A stretch of DNA of 64,000 nt, taken from the IMG/VR virus record IMGVR_UViG_3300048834_000169, positions 17,796-81,795 of that record. The stretch is one strand, 5' to 3'. Position 1 is the first letter of the stretch, and every line of letters starts with the position of its first letter. A program made the translations under genes and the position numbers. The notes under the pieces are model-generated. The model was not told the DNA's origin. It worked only from the letters and a program-made list of their open reading frames with translations, and made no database searches. Shown here one piece after another: positions 8,362-17,321 of this stretch. The DNA is from a virus.

Positions 8362-8642
8362 TGTCATTTTTAAAGAAATCGTGGAAAGTAATTGTAACTA
8401 TTCTTAGCGCTATCCTGGGACTAATCTTGCTCAGACAATACTTTACTAGGGGTTTACTGGCTAAGCTCGGGTTAGTCAAGACGGGGCAGGATTCTGCGGT
8501 AATCGATGCTAAGATCGGTGGGCTTAAAGATAATGAGGCTGGACTGCAGTCTGAGGCTGATAAGCTTAGGGAAGCTGGCAATAAGCCGGCAGAAGATCTT
8601 AGCTCTAAGGAAGTAGAAGACTTCTGGAATAAGAAGAAATAA
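8361..8642 (+). CDS. Single-pass membrane protein, 93 aa
   Basis: One N-terminal transmembrane segment (residues 9-25) followed by a charged helical domain ending in SSKEVEDFWNKKK. Stop and start share a base with the RuvC-like gene (TAATG). N-in membrane anchors with helical outer domains are seen in inner-membrane spanins, but nothing here proves that role. Confidence 0.55.
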   Translation: MSFLKKSWKVIVTILSAILGLILLRQYFTRGLLAKLGLVKTGQDSAVIDAKIGGLKDNEAGLQSEADKLREAGNKPAEDLSSKEVEDFWNKKK

Positions 8643-8644
8643 CT

Positions 8645-9067
8645 ATGTCTTATAGTACATTCAAATCTAAGCTTAATATGTCCTATAGGTTATTAGCGTT
8701 CGTGGCCGCGATTGCTATTGCGGCGCCGACTACGGCCCAGGTCCAGTTCGTAGAAAAAGGTCAGGCGGCCCCCTTCACCGGCTACTTATTTAGCCCAGAT
8801 AAAGAAAAAGAAGCTCGTCAAGATTCCGAATCCCTCCGCTACTACAAGACCTTAGATGAGACTAATATCAAACTCATGGCCCTTAAAGATCGGGAAATGG
8901 AGCTTATTAGGGAGCAGTCTAAAATGTGGCAGGAGCAGTCTTCTGAACTATCTAAGCAGCTTCAACAATCCAAAGACTCTAATTTCTGGAAGACTACCCT
9001 GTATTTTGGCTTAGGTGCCTTATTGACTACTGCCCTAGCGTTTGGGGTTAATCAAGCTACTAAATAA
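8645..9067 (+). CDS. Exported coiled-coil protein with C-terminal membrane anchor
   Basis: 140 residues: a signal-like segment (about 15-31, ending APTTAQ), a central coiled coil (about 60-107) and a C-terminal transmembrane segment (about 113-133). The central QAAPFTGYLFSPDKE motif is one I associate with small phage envelope proteins of unknown role. It directly follows another membrane protein, so the two may form a pair in the envelope, possibly for lysis. Confidence 0.55.
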   Translation: MSYSTFKSKLNMSYRLLAFVAAIAIAAPTTAQVQFVEKGQAAPFTGYLFSPDKEKEARQDSESLRYYKTLDETNIKLMALKDREMELIREQSKMWQEQSSELSKQLQQSKDSNFWKTTLYFGLGALLTTALAFGVNQATK

Positions 9068-9068
9068 T

Positions 9069-9542
9069 ATGGGCAAGCACAAGAAGACTATAGCTGAGCT
9101 TATAGAGGTCGCTAGACAGCCTATAAGCCTCGCCATTGAGACTTCTGTAGACCTAGGGCCCCTACTAGCCGCCGCGCTGTCGGACGGCCCTATAAACGAT
9201 TCTGAGCTGTCTTATGAGGAGCGCCAAGTCAAGGCCTTTATCTACGATAATGACATTGTAGAGGGTACTCGCGCCGTTCCGCTCAGGCTTATTTATCAGA
9301 TATACGCTAGTAAAGCTAAAGACCCTATTCCAATGAGAAAGTTCTTTAAATTGTTTAGAAATTACTTTACAAGCAAGGTATCAGGTGCTATAATATTTAC
9401 ATACTTAGACCCCACGACGGTTGGTCTACCAAGTACATACAGTATGTACATGGATACGAGATTTTTCAGGAAGAAAAGCAATGGCAAAAAAAGCGGCTCC
9501 AACAAAGCAAAAACGAAAACTAAAGCTAAAGTCCAAGACTAA
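9069..9542 (+). CDS. Hypothetical protein, 157 aa
   Basis: The ATG at 9069 just after the previous stop is the likely start. The protein is mainly helical, with a segment (RLIYQIYASKAKDPIPMRKFFKLFRNYF) that resembles winged-helix domains at the ends of phage primases, but the match is weak. The C-terminus is a lysine-rich tail that overlaps the next gene by 62 nt in another frame. Confidence 0.5.
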   Translation: MGKHKKTIAELIEVARQPISLAIETSVDLGPLLAAALSDGPINDSELSYEERQVKAFIYDNDIVEGTRAVPLRLIYQIYASKAKDPIPMRKFFKLFRNYFTSKVSGAIIFTYLDPTTVGLPSTYSMYMDTRFFRKKSNGKKSGSNKAKTKTKAKVQD

Positions 9543-9972
9543 GCTAGATACTGATAAACAAGTCATTCCTCGTCACAGAGAAAAATACGCCGCACTCAAC
9601 TTTAAGCGGCAGGTAAAGACTAGACTAGACCAGTTAGAAACTGACTATATTGATAAGCTTAGCGATAAAGATAAGGCGTGGCTTAATGCTTTTCTCGAAG
9701 AGACAGTAATCACTAATTTCCAGCACAAAGGTAAAAAATTCTACAAGAGTAAGAAAGCTAAACGAGAGCTGTGGGGCACGAATAACGCTAGAAATAGATG
9801 TATGTTTACCAAAGCTAAGGCTATGAATGCTATTGTAAATACCGAAAATCCCCAGGCTCTGGCGTCCATCTTAGATTCTGAATATATGAGCACTATGCAT
9901 CCAGGGGAATACGAGGATGCTGTTTTAGAAGCTATTATGATTAAGCGTAATTTAGAAGAGGACGATACCTAA
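9481..9972 (+). CDS. Lysine-rich hypothetical protein, 163 aa
   Basis: The ATG at 9481 has an AGGAAG ribosome-binding site, which favours it over the in-frame start at 9421. The first 30 residues are strongly basic, then the protein is helical and polar. It is probably a nucleic-acid-binding protein. It overlaps its upstream neighbour by 62 nt and its 3' end overlaps the convergent gene at 9952 by 21 nt. Confidence 0.5.
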   Translation: MAKKAAPTKQKRKLKLKSKTKLDTDKQVIPRHREKYAALNFKRQVKTRLDQLETDYIDKLSDKDKAWLNAFLEETVITNFQHKGKKFYKSKKAKRELWGTNNARNRCMFTKAKAMNAIVNTENPQALASILDSEYMSTMHPGEYEDAVLEAIMIKRNLEEDDT

Positions 9973-10254
9973 TTGTCTAAGCGCCAGCAGTAATCCTATA
10001 CTTGCTGATATGCCAGCGAATACCCACATAATACCTTTAACTCCATACGACACCATGTCCACGTGTTTTTTAATAGGCCCCAGTTCTTTATAGAATCTGC
10101 CTTCAATTTTAGATACGTGCGTCTCAAGAGTGGTACTGCGTCTGTGATGCTCTTCCATAATGGTAGTATTACGGACAAGGACTTGCTCAACTTTATCTAG
10201 CCGCTCATCGATCTTATCTAGCTTAGCATTAATCCTATTGAATTTATCGTCCAT
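9952..10254 (-). CDS. XhlA-like coiled-coil membrane protein
   Basis: 100 residues with an N-terminal coiled coil (INAKLDKIDERLDKVEQ) and one transmembrane helix near the C-terminus (about 74-97). This order is that of the XhlA/haemolysin-type proteins that accompany phage holins. As the last gene of the 38-kb leftward virion block it could belong to the lysis machinery. It is convergent with and overlaps the rightward gene by 21 nt. Confidence 0.5.
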   Translation of the reverse strand: MDDKFNRINAKLDKIDERLDKVEQVLVRNTTIMEEHHRRSTTLETHVSKIEGRFYKELGPIKKHVDMVSYGVKGIMWVFAGISASIGLLLALRQLGIVLF

Positions 10255-10264
10255 AAATCACCTA

Positions 10265-12751
10265 TTACTTGTCAGAATTATCCTTATCAAATTGGTCAAA
10301 AGGTATAGCGTCCATATTATCAAACGAAGTGACGTCTGATGACTCTAAATCTCCCGCCTCTAATGCTCTTGCATATTCTGACTTTAGACCAGGATCTTGG
10401 CTAAGCATGAATAGGGCAGCATTCCGGCTGATGTTAGTTGGGCCAATTGCGGACTTAGCTAGGGCGCCTAAGCCTTTATAGCCTTTTCTAATAAGTTCCT
10501 CAGACTTAGCCATTAACTGTTCGTCAGGTAAATCGGAGAATGTCTTAGCGGCCGACTTAACGATGCCTGCGGGCGTCTTTACTGCGATGTCCTCGGCTTT
10601 TTGTGCTAATCCGCCTAGGGTATATGGAATACCAGAAATACCGCCGCCCTCTGACTGAGCCAATTTCATTACGGTTCCAGTAACCCCTCCAGATGCAAAA
10701 TTAGTATCCGGCTCTGCTGTCAAGTTTAGCATTTTACCTAGTTTGCCGGCACGCTCAATTTTAGGCGTCTTCTCAGTCGTAAGACCAGGAGCTAGAAATT
10801 CTGCCGCTGCTTGTAAATCTTTTCCTTGTTCTGTAGAACGGAGGCCCATATTAGTAGGGTCTGCCGTACCTATAGCCGCCTCTATCCCTCTGAACTCTCG
10901 TCCAGGCACAGAGGAAGACGCATCTAAGAACTTATTGCGTATAGCCTCTGCTTGCTTAAAGGCTTTTCCTGAAGCTTCGCTTTCAGCCAAAACTCGTTGT
11001 GCAGTAGGTTGGTCAGAAACTGACTTTAATAGCGCTTCAACGTTTACGCGCTCTGTTTGCGCTCCTGAGCGAGTCTGGTCTGACAAATTAGCGAGCCAGT
11101 CAGTGAATTGAGGACTAACTACCGACTCAGTTAATTCAGTATCTTTAGCGGTCCTACCTAGCTGTGCCTGTTTAGCGTAAAGTTTTCGACTTTCTAGGAA
11201 CTGCTTAGCTGTGCTTTCGTTCAGCATGGCACCCTCAACTTCAGCCAACATCTTTTTAAATCCAAGCTGTGTAGCCGGGTCGCTAGTCATTTGAACTTTG
11301 TCTGACAGTGCCTTATGTATTTTGTATAAGTCTTTAATAGGAGCTTCAGTTCTAGTGACGGCAGGTATAGTAAGCTCATCAGTACGACTCACCGTCTCTG
11401 TTGTTCCAGCAGGGCCTTCTGTAAGTCCTTGGGCAGTCTGTCCTTGTTTAGACTGCATAGCCTTAGTATCGTCCAAGAGCTTCTGCAAGTCTTCAGAACT
11501 TACGTCCACGTCCTTACTTCGTAAGGTAGTTTTAGTAGTGTCTACTGGAAGGCCAGTCTCTGGATCTAGTTTTCTAGTTAGCGCCTCAGTCCTAGTTAGT
11601 TTCGCCTCAGGCTTGACTATAGAAAGATCATCTACCATTTTCATGACTTTAGCTGCAATTGGTGCTTCGTCTGGAGACATATCAAATTTTTCTGCTATTT
11701 TACGAACTTTGTCCGCTAGCTTAGAAATATCTGTCGGACTGTCGGACGCTGCCATTTGACGAACAATGGTATCTATTTCTTTAGCGCTTTTAGACTTAGC
11801 TGCTGAAGTTAATTCTAAGATTTCATTTGCAGATTTCATCAGGCCTGCGTATGCTTGCTGCTTCTTAGCTGCAGCGGCTGCGGTTAAGGGTTCGCCAATT
11901 TCTCGCGCTACTTGTTGAATTTCAGATAGCGCTAGTTCGCGACCTTCTCTAGAACCTGGCATAAGTCCGGTAGTCTTTGTAAATTCTTTACCAAACTTAG
12001 CGCTCTGAGCTGGACTAGTCTTAGACAGTAGATTCAATAATGCGGGCGTAGTCTGTAACGGGACGTTAGCTAATTGAGGAAGGATATGGGCAGGGGAAGA
12101 TAAAGCTTCGCTTACGGCATCTAACTTATCTCCTTCTGTCCTACCGGCAGCAGACAGGGCTGTAGCCGTCGCAATGTCGCCGGACGAGCCTAGCAATCTA
12201 CCAAAGTATCCCAGGTCCTTAGTCTTAGCTGCAGCCTGTACTGCTTTAGTGGCGGGGGCGTAGGCTAGTTGCGCTGCTTTGGATAGCATTGGTAATCTTG
12301 AGAGGGCTGCTGGCGCGGCACCTACTGGCGATATTGCCATGGGGGCGACTGTGCCTAATATTTTACCAGCGGTGTAGGCTTTTGGGCTAGATTCATACAG
12401 CTCGTCAAAAGCTCGTCTAAAGTCCTTAGAGTCTACTCCTGGCATTAAGCCTAAAGCGTCATCCAGTAGGTCATAGGTTAAGCCTTCAGCGGCGCCTAGT
12501 CCGGCAGCGGCCCCAGTCTTGATAGCACCTCCTAATAGATCAGCAGGAGTTTCTTTTTTAGTAAGATTTTCGGCTGCTAGTTGGTTTGCAAATGCCTCCG
12601 CCTGTAGCTTCTTACCTTCTTCTACGCCGGCTTTTAGTGCCTGTGGGGAAGAGCCTAGCAACGCAGCTTGTGAATTATCTGAGCCTTCAGGCGATGACTC
12701 GCCCTGCTCTGCTAAGAAATCTTCAAAGTCAACTACGTCGTCTTTAGCCAT
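10265..12751 (-). CDS. Large internal virion/ejection-type protein (828 aa)
   Basis: I do not recognise a named family. The protein is rich in Ala, Lys, Glu and Ser and mostly helical, with a glycine/alanine-rich amphipathic stretch near residues 70-90 (GGAIKTGAAAGLGAAEGL). Composition, size and position downstream of the nozzle and next to three other helical proteins are what is usual for DNA-ejection or internal core proteins of short-tailed phages. A decoration role is less likely because it lacks beta-rich segments. Confidence 0.6.
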   Translation of the reverse strand: MAKDDVVDFEDFLAEQGESSPEGSDNSQAALLGSSPQALKAGVEEGKKLQAEAFANQLAAENLTKKETPADLLGGAIKTGAAAGLGAAEGLTYDLLDDALGLMPGVDSKDFRRAFDELYESSPKAYTAGKILGTVAPMAISPVGAAPAALSRLPMLSKAAQLAYAPATKAVQAAAKTKDLGYFGRLLGSSGDIATATALSAAGRTEGDKLDAVSEALSSPAHILPQLANVPLQTTPALLNLLSKTSPAQSAKFGKEFTKTTGLMPGSREGRELALSEIQQVAREIGEPLTAAAAAKKQQAYAGLMKSANEILELTSAAKSKSAKEIDTIVRQMAASDSPTDISKLADKVRKIAEKFDMSPDEAPIAAKVMKMVDDLSIVKPEAKLTRTEALTRKLDPETGLPVDTTKTTLRSKDVDVSSEDLQKLLDDTKAMQSKQGQTAQGLTEGPAGTTETVSRTDELTIPAVTRTEAPIKDLYKIHKALSDKVQMTSDPATQLGFKKMLAEVEGAMLNESTAKQFLESRKLYAKQAQLGRTAKDTELTESVVSPQFTDWLANLSDQTRSGAQTERVNVEALLKSVSDQPTAQRVLAESEASGKAFKQAEAIRNKFLDASSSVPGREFRGIEAAIGTADPTNMGLRSTEQGKDLQAAAEFLAPGLTTEKTPKIERAGKLGKMLNLTAEPDTNFASGGVTGTVMKLAQSEGGGISGIPYTLGGLAQKAEDIAVKTPAGIVKSAAKTFSDLPDEQLMAKSEELIRKGYKGLGALAKSAIGPTNISRNAALFMLSQDPGLKSEYARALEAGDLESSDVTSFDNMDAIPFDQFDKDNSDK

Positions 12752-12757
12752 AAGTTA

Positions 12758-14410
12758 CTATTTACCTTTAGCTGCTTTAGCGGCAGCCTCTTCGTATTTA
12801 GTTAATTCTGTCTGTAAATTCGCCTCTTCGGCGTGCCAAGGCGGGAGAAGGCCTTTACTTAAAGCCGCCGCAGACTGCGCATTAGATACTGCTACTTTTC
12901 TTTTGGTTTTAGGATCAATCCATAACGTTGGTGTGTCAATTAGCCCACCAAGTATGGCGCGACCAGCAGTTTGCTCTGGTACCCCAATCCTAACTAAGTC
13001 CTCTGTATAACGATTTGTAGCTTCTTTGAGCTTATCCTGAGTTTTTCGCTGAATAACTAACGCTAGCTGTTTGGCGTACTTTTGATCGTCTGGAGACAAG
13101 TCCTTACCTTGAGTTTCAAGAATAGCCATTCTGGTAAGTCGCGCTAAGGCGCTCTGCTCGCCGCCGAATTGCTGAACGTCTTCGTTAGTAAAGCGGCCAC
13201 CACTCTCAAACATCTTAAGTAGTCCGCGCTTGATAGCTCCGCCTGAGCCTGGAATATTTGCGTCTATCAAAGATAGAGCCATGTCCACGGACATCAAAGA
13301 ATCCCTAGCCTCTGCCACTAGTTTATCCTTAGTGACTTGGTCACGGAAATCCATTACTTTATCTTTTTGTGCTCTATTTAAATCGTAATAATCTTTTCTA
13401 ATTTGCTCATTGTAAGTTAATGGTCTGTCAGTAGGTAGATCAAGTGCAGCTTTTTGCCCTAATGGGATAGTAGTTTTGGAGCGGGGCAGGAATATCTTAT
13501 TTTCGCCTGTGTCCAAATCTTTCATAAGCTGGCCCTTCTCGGCCATCTTAACGTTAGGCTCAATTGATAGTTGTCGAGTTTGGGTATTATACCAGGCAGG
13601 GTGTCCGCCCTCAACTGCGCCCATATACACGAATTTACCGTCGCCTCCGCCCAGCACGCCCTTACCAAGAACGCCCTCTAGCGCTCGCGCAGTTTCATTG
13701 CCCTTAAGCTTTAGGCCAGCTTTCTCAGCGACTGTGCGATACGTCTGGGATATTTGACTATTAGGGTCGTCTTTTTCAGCCTCTAGGCGCATATCCATGC
13801 CGTACTTATCTCGGTCCATTTTCATTTTAGTGGCATCTTGCAGCATTTTCTGCATTGTGGTAATGTCTTTTTGAGCGGCATCTATTCCGCTAACGTCGGG
13901 CTTTACATCTACTCCCTGCACTCTGCTAGCAAGTCCGCCGCCCATTTGTGCAGCTCCTCGAAGCATGGTGAGCAGCGCCATAGAATTATCAGGCTGTTCG
14001 ACCGGATACAGCCTATTAAGCTCGGACGCTCGTGCGTCTCGCTTAGACTTAGCTGAAAGCTCTTCTTCCATGAGGGATGAATCTGATGAGCTGGGGAGCG
14101 CTGGTGCCTTAGGTTCGGCAGGGGCTTTATTGGCCGGCTTGGCTGCGGTATCTTCTGTAGCGTCTGGAGGTGTTGGCGTAGTTAGATTAGAAAGGTCCGC
14201 TAACATCTTAGATACTGGGGTTTCTATCTCCGGTGCCGGAGCATCTGGCTGTACAGGCGCGGGCGATGGTTGTGCCGGTGCCGTAGCAATATTTGCCAAC
14301 GCCTCTTGAATAAAGCCATCTTGAGATGCGGGTGCGCTAGAAGCCAAGGGTTCAGAAGATAACGGGAACAGTGAGGACAGGGTTTCTAGATATGACGGCT
14401 TCTTTTTCAT
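12758..14410 (-). CDS. Putative internal virion protein (550 aa)
   Basis: The N-terminal 130 residues are Pro/Ala/Ser-rich and probably disordered. The remainder is helical and charged, with a long helix region around NEQIRKDYYDLNRAQKDKVM. There are no catalytic motifs. The gene lies between two other ejection-type genes with gaps of 6 and 13 nt, so it was assigned by context. An AAGGA ribosome-binding site and TATAAT-like sequence precede the ATG. Confidence 0.55.
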   Translation of the reverse strand: MKKKPSYLETLSSLFPLSSEPLASSAPASQDGFIQEALANIATAPAQPSPAPVQPDAPAPEIETPVSKMLADLSNLTTPTPPDATEDTAAKPANKAPAEPKAPALPSSSDSSLMEEELSAKSKRDARASELNRLYPVEQPDNSMALLTMLRGAAQMGGGLASRVQGVDVKPDVSGIDAAQKDITTMQKMLQDATKMKMDRDKYGMDMRLEAEKDDPNSQISQTYRTVAEKAGLKLKGNETARALEGVLGKGVLGGGDGKFVYMGAVEGGHPAWYNTQTRQLSIEPNVKMAEKGQLMKDLDTGENKIFLPRSKTTIPLGQKAALDLPTDRPLTYNEQIRKDYYDLNRAQKDKVMDFRDQVTKDKLVAEARDSLMSVDMALSLIDANIPGSGGAIKRGLLKMFESGGRFTNEDVQQFGGEQSALARLTRMAILETQGKDLSPDDQKYAKQLALVIQRKTQDKLKEATNRYTEDLVRIGVPEQTAGRAILGGLIDTPTLWIDPKTKRKVAVSNAQSAAALSKGLLPPWHAEEANLQTELTKYEEAAAKAAKGK

Positions 14411-14423
14411 AAATCAGTCCTTA

Positions 14424-15458
14424 TTATACTTTTTTAGTGCCGAGTAGTCCAGCGTTTTTTGCGCCTACAGCGACGGTACCGGCACCAGTCATAGTATCGA
14501 TCCAGCCCTTTGAAGCCGCAGCTTCAGTCGCATCTTGTGCCTTGCCTGCAGTAGTAGCCATTCCATGCCTAGCTAACAGGCCCTGGTTCTTATCAGCAGC
14601 CGCGGCCAACCTTTGATTACGCTGATCTTGTGCGTATGTATTACGTAGATCTACGTTTTTATTGCTAAGATCCCTGGCGTACTGAAGGTCGTACTGTTGT
14701 GCCTGATTACTGCGATCAACGTTACGCTGCTGTACGTCTTGTCTAGTTTGTACGTTAAACCTAGACAGCGCATCGCGCCTATCTGCTAATCCAATATCTC
14801 GCCCATATTCATCTTGCTGCATATTACGGGCTAAATTAAATTTATCTTGAATAAGCTGCCCTTGTCTGCGGTTAGCTTCTGCGGCAATATTAAGTTGCTG
14901 CTGAGCTTGCATATCTTGCGCGCCTTGAGCTGCCTGCAACTGCATGGCCAACTCTTGTCCAGCTCCTGACATACCTTGCTGAGCCATACGGGCCATAATT
15001 GCTTCGCGATTGCCTTGAGCATCCCTAGCGGCATCTCGCTGAGCTTGGAGCATTCTAGCCTCGTCTTCCAAGTCAAAACCTCCACCTTGAAGTTTAAGTT
15101 CGAGACGAGCTAGAGCATCACGCTGAGCCTGTTGATACGCCGGGTCTAACGATATTTGCTCCGCTGCTGAGGCTTCTTGAAGTATGGCGGCTTCCATTTC
15201 TGGGCTAAATTGTCCGACGCTTTGATAATACTCCAGAGCATATTGACGTTGTTCGGGGGTTGCTATCTCCCAGTTATTTTTAATGTCGTCAGCGGCTTCT
15301 CTAGCAGCCTTTGCTTCAGCAGATTCCCCGCCGCTAATTAGCCCACCTAATCCTCCGATAATCCCGCCAATTGCCGTGCCCCATCCGGGTAAAATAGCTG
15401 TTCCGGCAGCCGCTCCGCTAGCTGCTCCGCCTAATGCTGTACCTAGTTTATTTACCAT
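14424..15458 (-). CDS. Glycine-zipper internal virion protein (344 aa)
   Basis: The N-terminus (residues 5-45) is a Gly/Ala zipper with repeated GG, GA and GS pairs (GGAASGAAAG, GGIIGGLGGLISGG), typical of membrane-inserting phage ejection proteins. The rest is Gln/Ala-rich and helical. It probably forms part of a trans-envelope channel for DNA entry, together with its neighbours. TATAAATA, the core of the T4-type late promoter, lies just upstream of the ATG. Confidence 0.62.
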   Translation of the reverse strand: MVNKLGTALGGAASGAAAGTAILPGWGTAIGGIIGGLGGLISGGESAEAKAAREAADDIKNNWEIATPEQRQYALEYYQSVGQFSPEMEAAILQEASAAEQISLDPAYQQAQRDALARLELKLQGGGFDLEDEARMLQAQRDAARDAQGNREAIMARMAQQGMSGAGQELAMQLQAAQGAQDMQAQQQLNIAAEANRRQGQLIQDKFNLARNMQQDEYGRDIGLADRRDALSRFNVQTRQDVQQRNVDRSNQAQQYDLQYARDLSNKNVDLRNTYAQDQRNQRLAAAADKNQGLLARHGMATTAGKAQDATEAAASKGWIDTMTGAGTVAVGAKNAGLLGTKKV

Positions 15459-15470
15459 AGTGTTTCCCTT

Positions 15471-16892
15471 TTATTTATACTGAGCTAAAACCTTACGTAA
15501 TGCGTCGCTAGCAGCGTTTCTAACAATGCCCGCATATTTCGCGTCAGATGCATATCCTAAGTCCTTACGCATAGACTGCTTATGAAGCGCATCGTAAGCA
15601 GATTCCATAGAATTACCTATTCGGCGCCCTCGCAAAAGCGGCTCAAGTTGACGCGCTATGTCCTGATGTACTGCTGCAATTTTATTAGCGTCCACCGCAG
15701 CGTTTGATAACGATTGAGCTGTTTGTCCAGCTCGGAACTGCGTAGTACCTTGTACGGCATCAGCTAATTTAGCATACACGGCAGCCTTAATTGGATCAAG
15801 TTGTGAGATTGTGCCAAAATCTCCAGATGAAAGTTGTTGGGCGAATGCATTCTGTGGTAGCACCCCCATATTCCTAAGCATATCATCAGACGCTGTGAAT
15901 CCTAGGTACGCCGAAGTATCGCCGGAAAATCCACTCCAAAGTGGCGGCAGCTCGCCCTTTTTCTGTTCTGGTGCCTGGCGACTCAGGTCAAAGTTGAAAT
16001 TCTTCATGGCCGCTCTGGCAGCATCCGCGTCCTGTTTAATAACTCTGTTAGCCTCTTCTTGTGCACGTTGTTTAGCAGTAGCCTCTGCCTGAGTCAGAAC
16101 TTTACCAACTTGCGCTCCAGTATCAGTCTTTAACTGTCCAATATCCCCCTGAACTCCAGCTATGTCTGCTGCTGCTTGCTGTCTGGCCATGGCAGCTTGT
16201 TTTTGAAATTCTGGAGCTTGTCGCCTAATGTCTGATAGTTCTCGAGTTTGTTGACCAAGCAACAGATTGTCTAAAGATGTTTGGCCGGATGTGTAGGTAG
16301 GATTCTGTCTTCCGAAGAATCTTTGGAGTAGCGCGGCGCGCCCTGGGTCTGATTTAGCGGCTTGCCCTATTTGTGATAGGTTCTGAGCCTGAGCCGCGAT
16401 TTTATCCTGACTACCCAGTTGGTCAGGACCAGCATACTGCATGTTATATGCAGTTGAAATATCCGCAATAGATTGTTCAGCTTTTGCTTGATCTGGAGAA
16501 TACGAGTTCTGGCTTAGCGCTGTAATAGCATCGGTAACTTTATCCTTAGACGCATCAACTTGATCACGAACGACGCCTAATTGTCCGCCTAGTGTATTTT
16601 GCGCCTGGGATAAAGTGCTAGCTGCTTTTTGCTTCTCTTCTTGAGTCTTGCCCTTAACCATTTGGCCTAGTTGATTGCCTTGATTAGCTTTAATAAAATT
16701 TCTTACGTTAGTGAAACTTCCAGAACTAGAAGGTCCTTGGGGGGCCGCTTGACCCGCTTGAGGAGCTTGACCGCCACCCTGACCTGCCATAGAAGATTGG
16801 CCTGAAGATGTTGCAAAAGTAGATTGTTCACCTTGAGCGTCAACTGCTTGATCCTTTGCTTTATCTTGATTTTGTTTAAGAATTGTGGCCAT
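15471..16892 (-). CDS. Gln/Ala-rich internal virion protein (473 aa)
   Basis: N-terminal 60 residues are low-complexity Gln/Gly/Ser/Pro; then long helices rich in Ala, Gln and Asp. No catalytic motif. It is the first of four consecutive helical proteins downstream of the nozzle gene. A TTAAACAAATTATTAAT sequence, one of a set of similar intergenic motifs, lies directly upstream. Confidence 0.55.
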   Translation of the reverse strand: MATILKQNQDKAKDQAVDAQGEQSTFATSSGQSSMAGQGGGQAPQAGQAAPQGPSSSGSFTNVRNFIKANQGNQLGQMVKGKTQEEKQKAASTLSQAQNTLGGQLGVVRDQVDASKDKVTDAITALSQNSYSPDQAKAEQSIADISTAYNMQYAGPDQLGSQDKIAAQAQNLSQIGQAAKSDPGRAALLQRFFGRQNPTYTSGQTSLDNLLLGQQTRELSDIRRQAPEFQKQAAMARQQAAADIAGVQGDIGQLKTDTGAQVGKVLTQAEATAKQRAQEEANRVIKQDADAARAAMKNFNFDLSRQAPEQKKGELPPLWSGFSGDTSAYLGFTASDDMLRNMGVLPQNAFAQQLSSGDFGTISQLDPIKAAVYAKLADAVQGTTQFRAGQTAQSLSNAAVDANKIAAVHQDIARQLEPLLRGRRIGNSMESAYDALHKQSMRKDLGYASDAKYAGIVRNAASDALRKVLAQYK

Positions 16893-16900
16893 ACTTCCCT

Positions 16901-16917
16901 ATTAATAATTTGTTTAA
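16901..16917 (-). promoter_or_regulatory. Recurrent AAACAAAT motif upstream of internal protein genes
   Basis: Read on the minus strand the motif is TTAAACAAATTATTAAT, 9 nt before the ATG of the 473-aa protein. Similar sequences occur at least eight times in this strand block. Confidence 0.4.
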
Positions 16918-16919
16918 TG

Positions 16920-17321
16920 CTATGTGAAACAGTAAATACGTAATGAATACCGCGATCCTGCAGTTAAGTTGGTGATATTAGTTACTTTTATATTAGCACC
17001 GGCGGATTCAAATGTAAAGAAGGGCTGGCCAGTGGGCTGAGTACCTTGTCCAATCAGCTCAGCGGCTATACAAACGATGCCGCGACACGGGCCCTTTAAA
17101 GTACTTCTAAAAAACAATGGGGAGGCATTTGTAGGTAGCGTACTAACGTCCAGAACAGTCTCCTGTGCCGAAAGATTATCGGCAACAGAAAGATTATTGT
17201 TCATGGCGTTAGATAAACTATCAATCGCGTCATTAATCGGTAATAGCAGCTTATCAGTCAAATCTGAATATTGCGAAGGCAAATCTTCAGACAAGATTCG
17301 CTTAAGTTTTATTCGCGCCAT
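16920..17321 (-). CDS. Small virion protein after the nozzle gene (133 aa)
   Basis: The N-terminal half is helical and polar (LPINDAIDSLSNAMNNNL), the C-terminal half beta-rich, ending SRYSLRIYCFT. It begins at the nozzle gene's stop codon (1-nt overlap). No family is recognised. Position suggests a minor tail component, perhaps a tail tip or fibre-attachment protein. Confidence 0.55.
   Translation of the reverse strand: MARIKLKRILSEDLPSQYSDLTDKLLLPINDAIDSLSNAMNNNLSVADNLSAQETVLDVSTLPTNASPLFFRSTLKGPCRGIVCIAAELIGQGTQPTGQPFFTFESAGANIKVTNITNLTAGSRYSLRIYCFT

Noticed and set aside
11298-11759. Rightward frames inside the large internal protein genes (also 12519, 13965, 18253 and others)
   Set aside because: They lie opposite well-supported long genes, lack ribosome-binding sites and have Ser/Ala-rich mirror composition.
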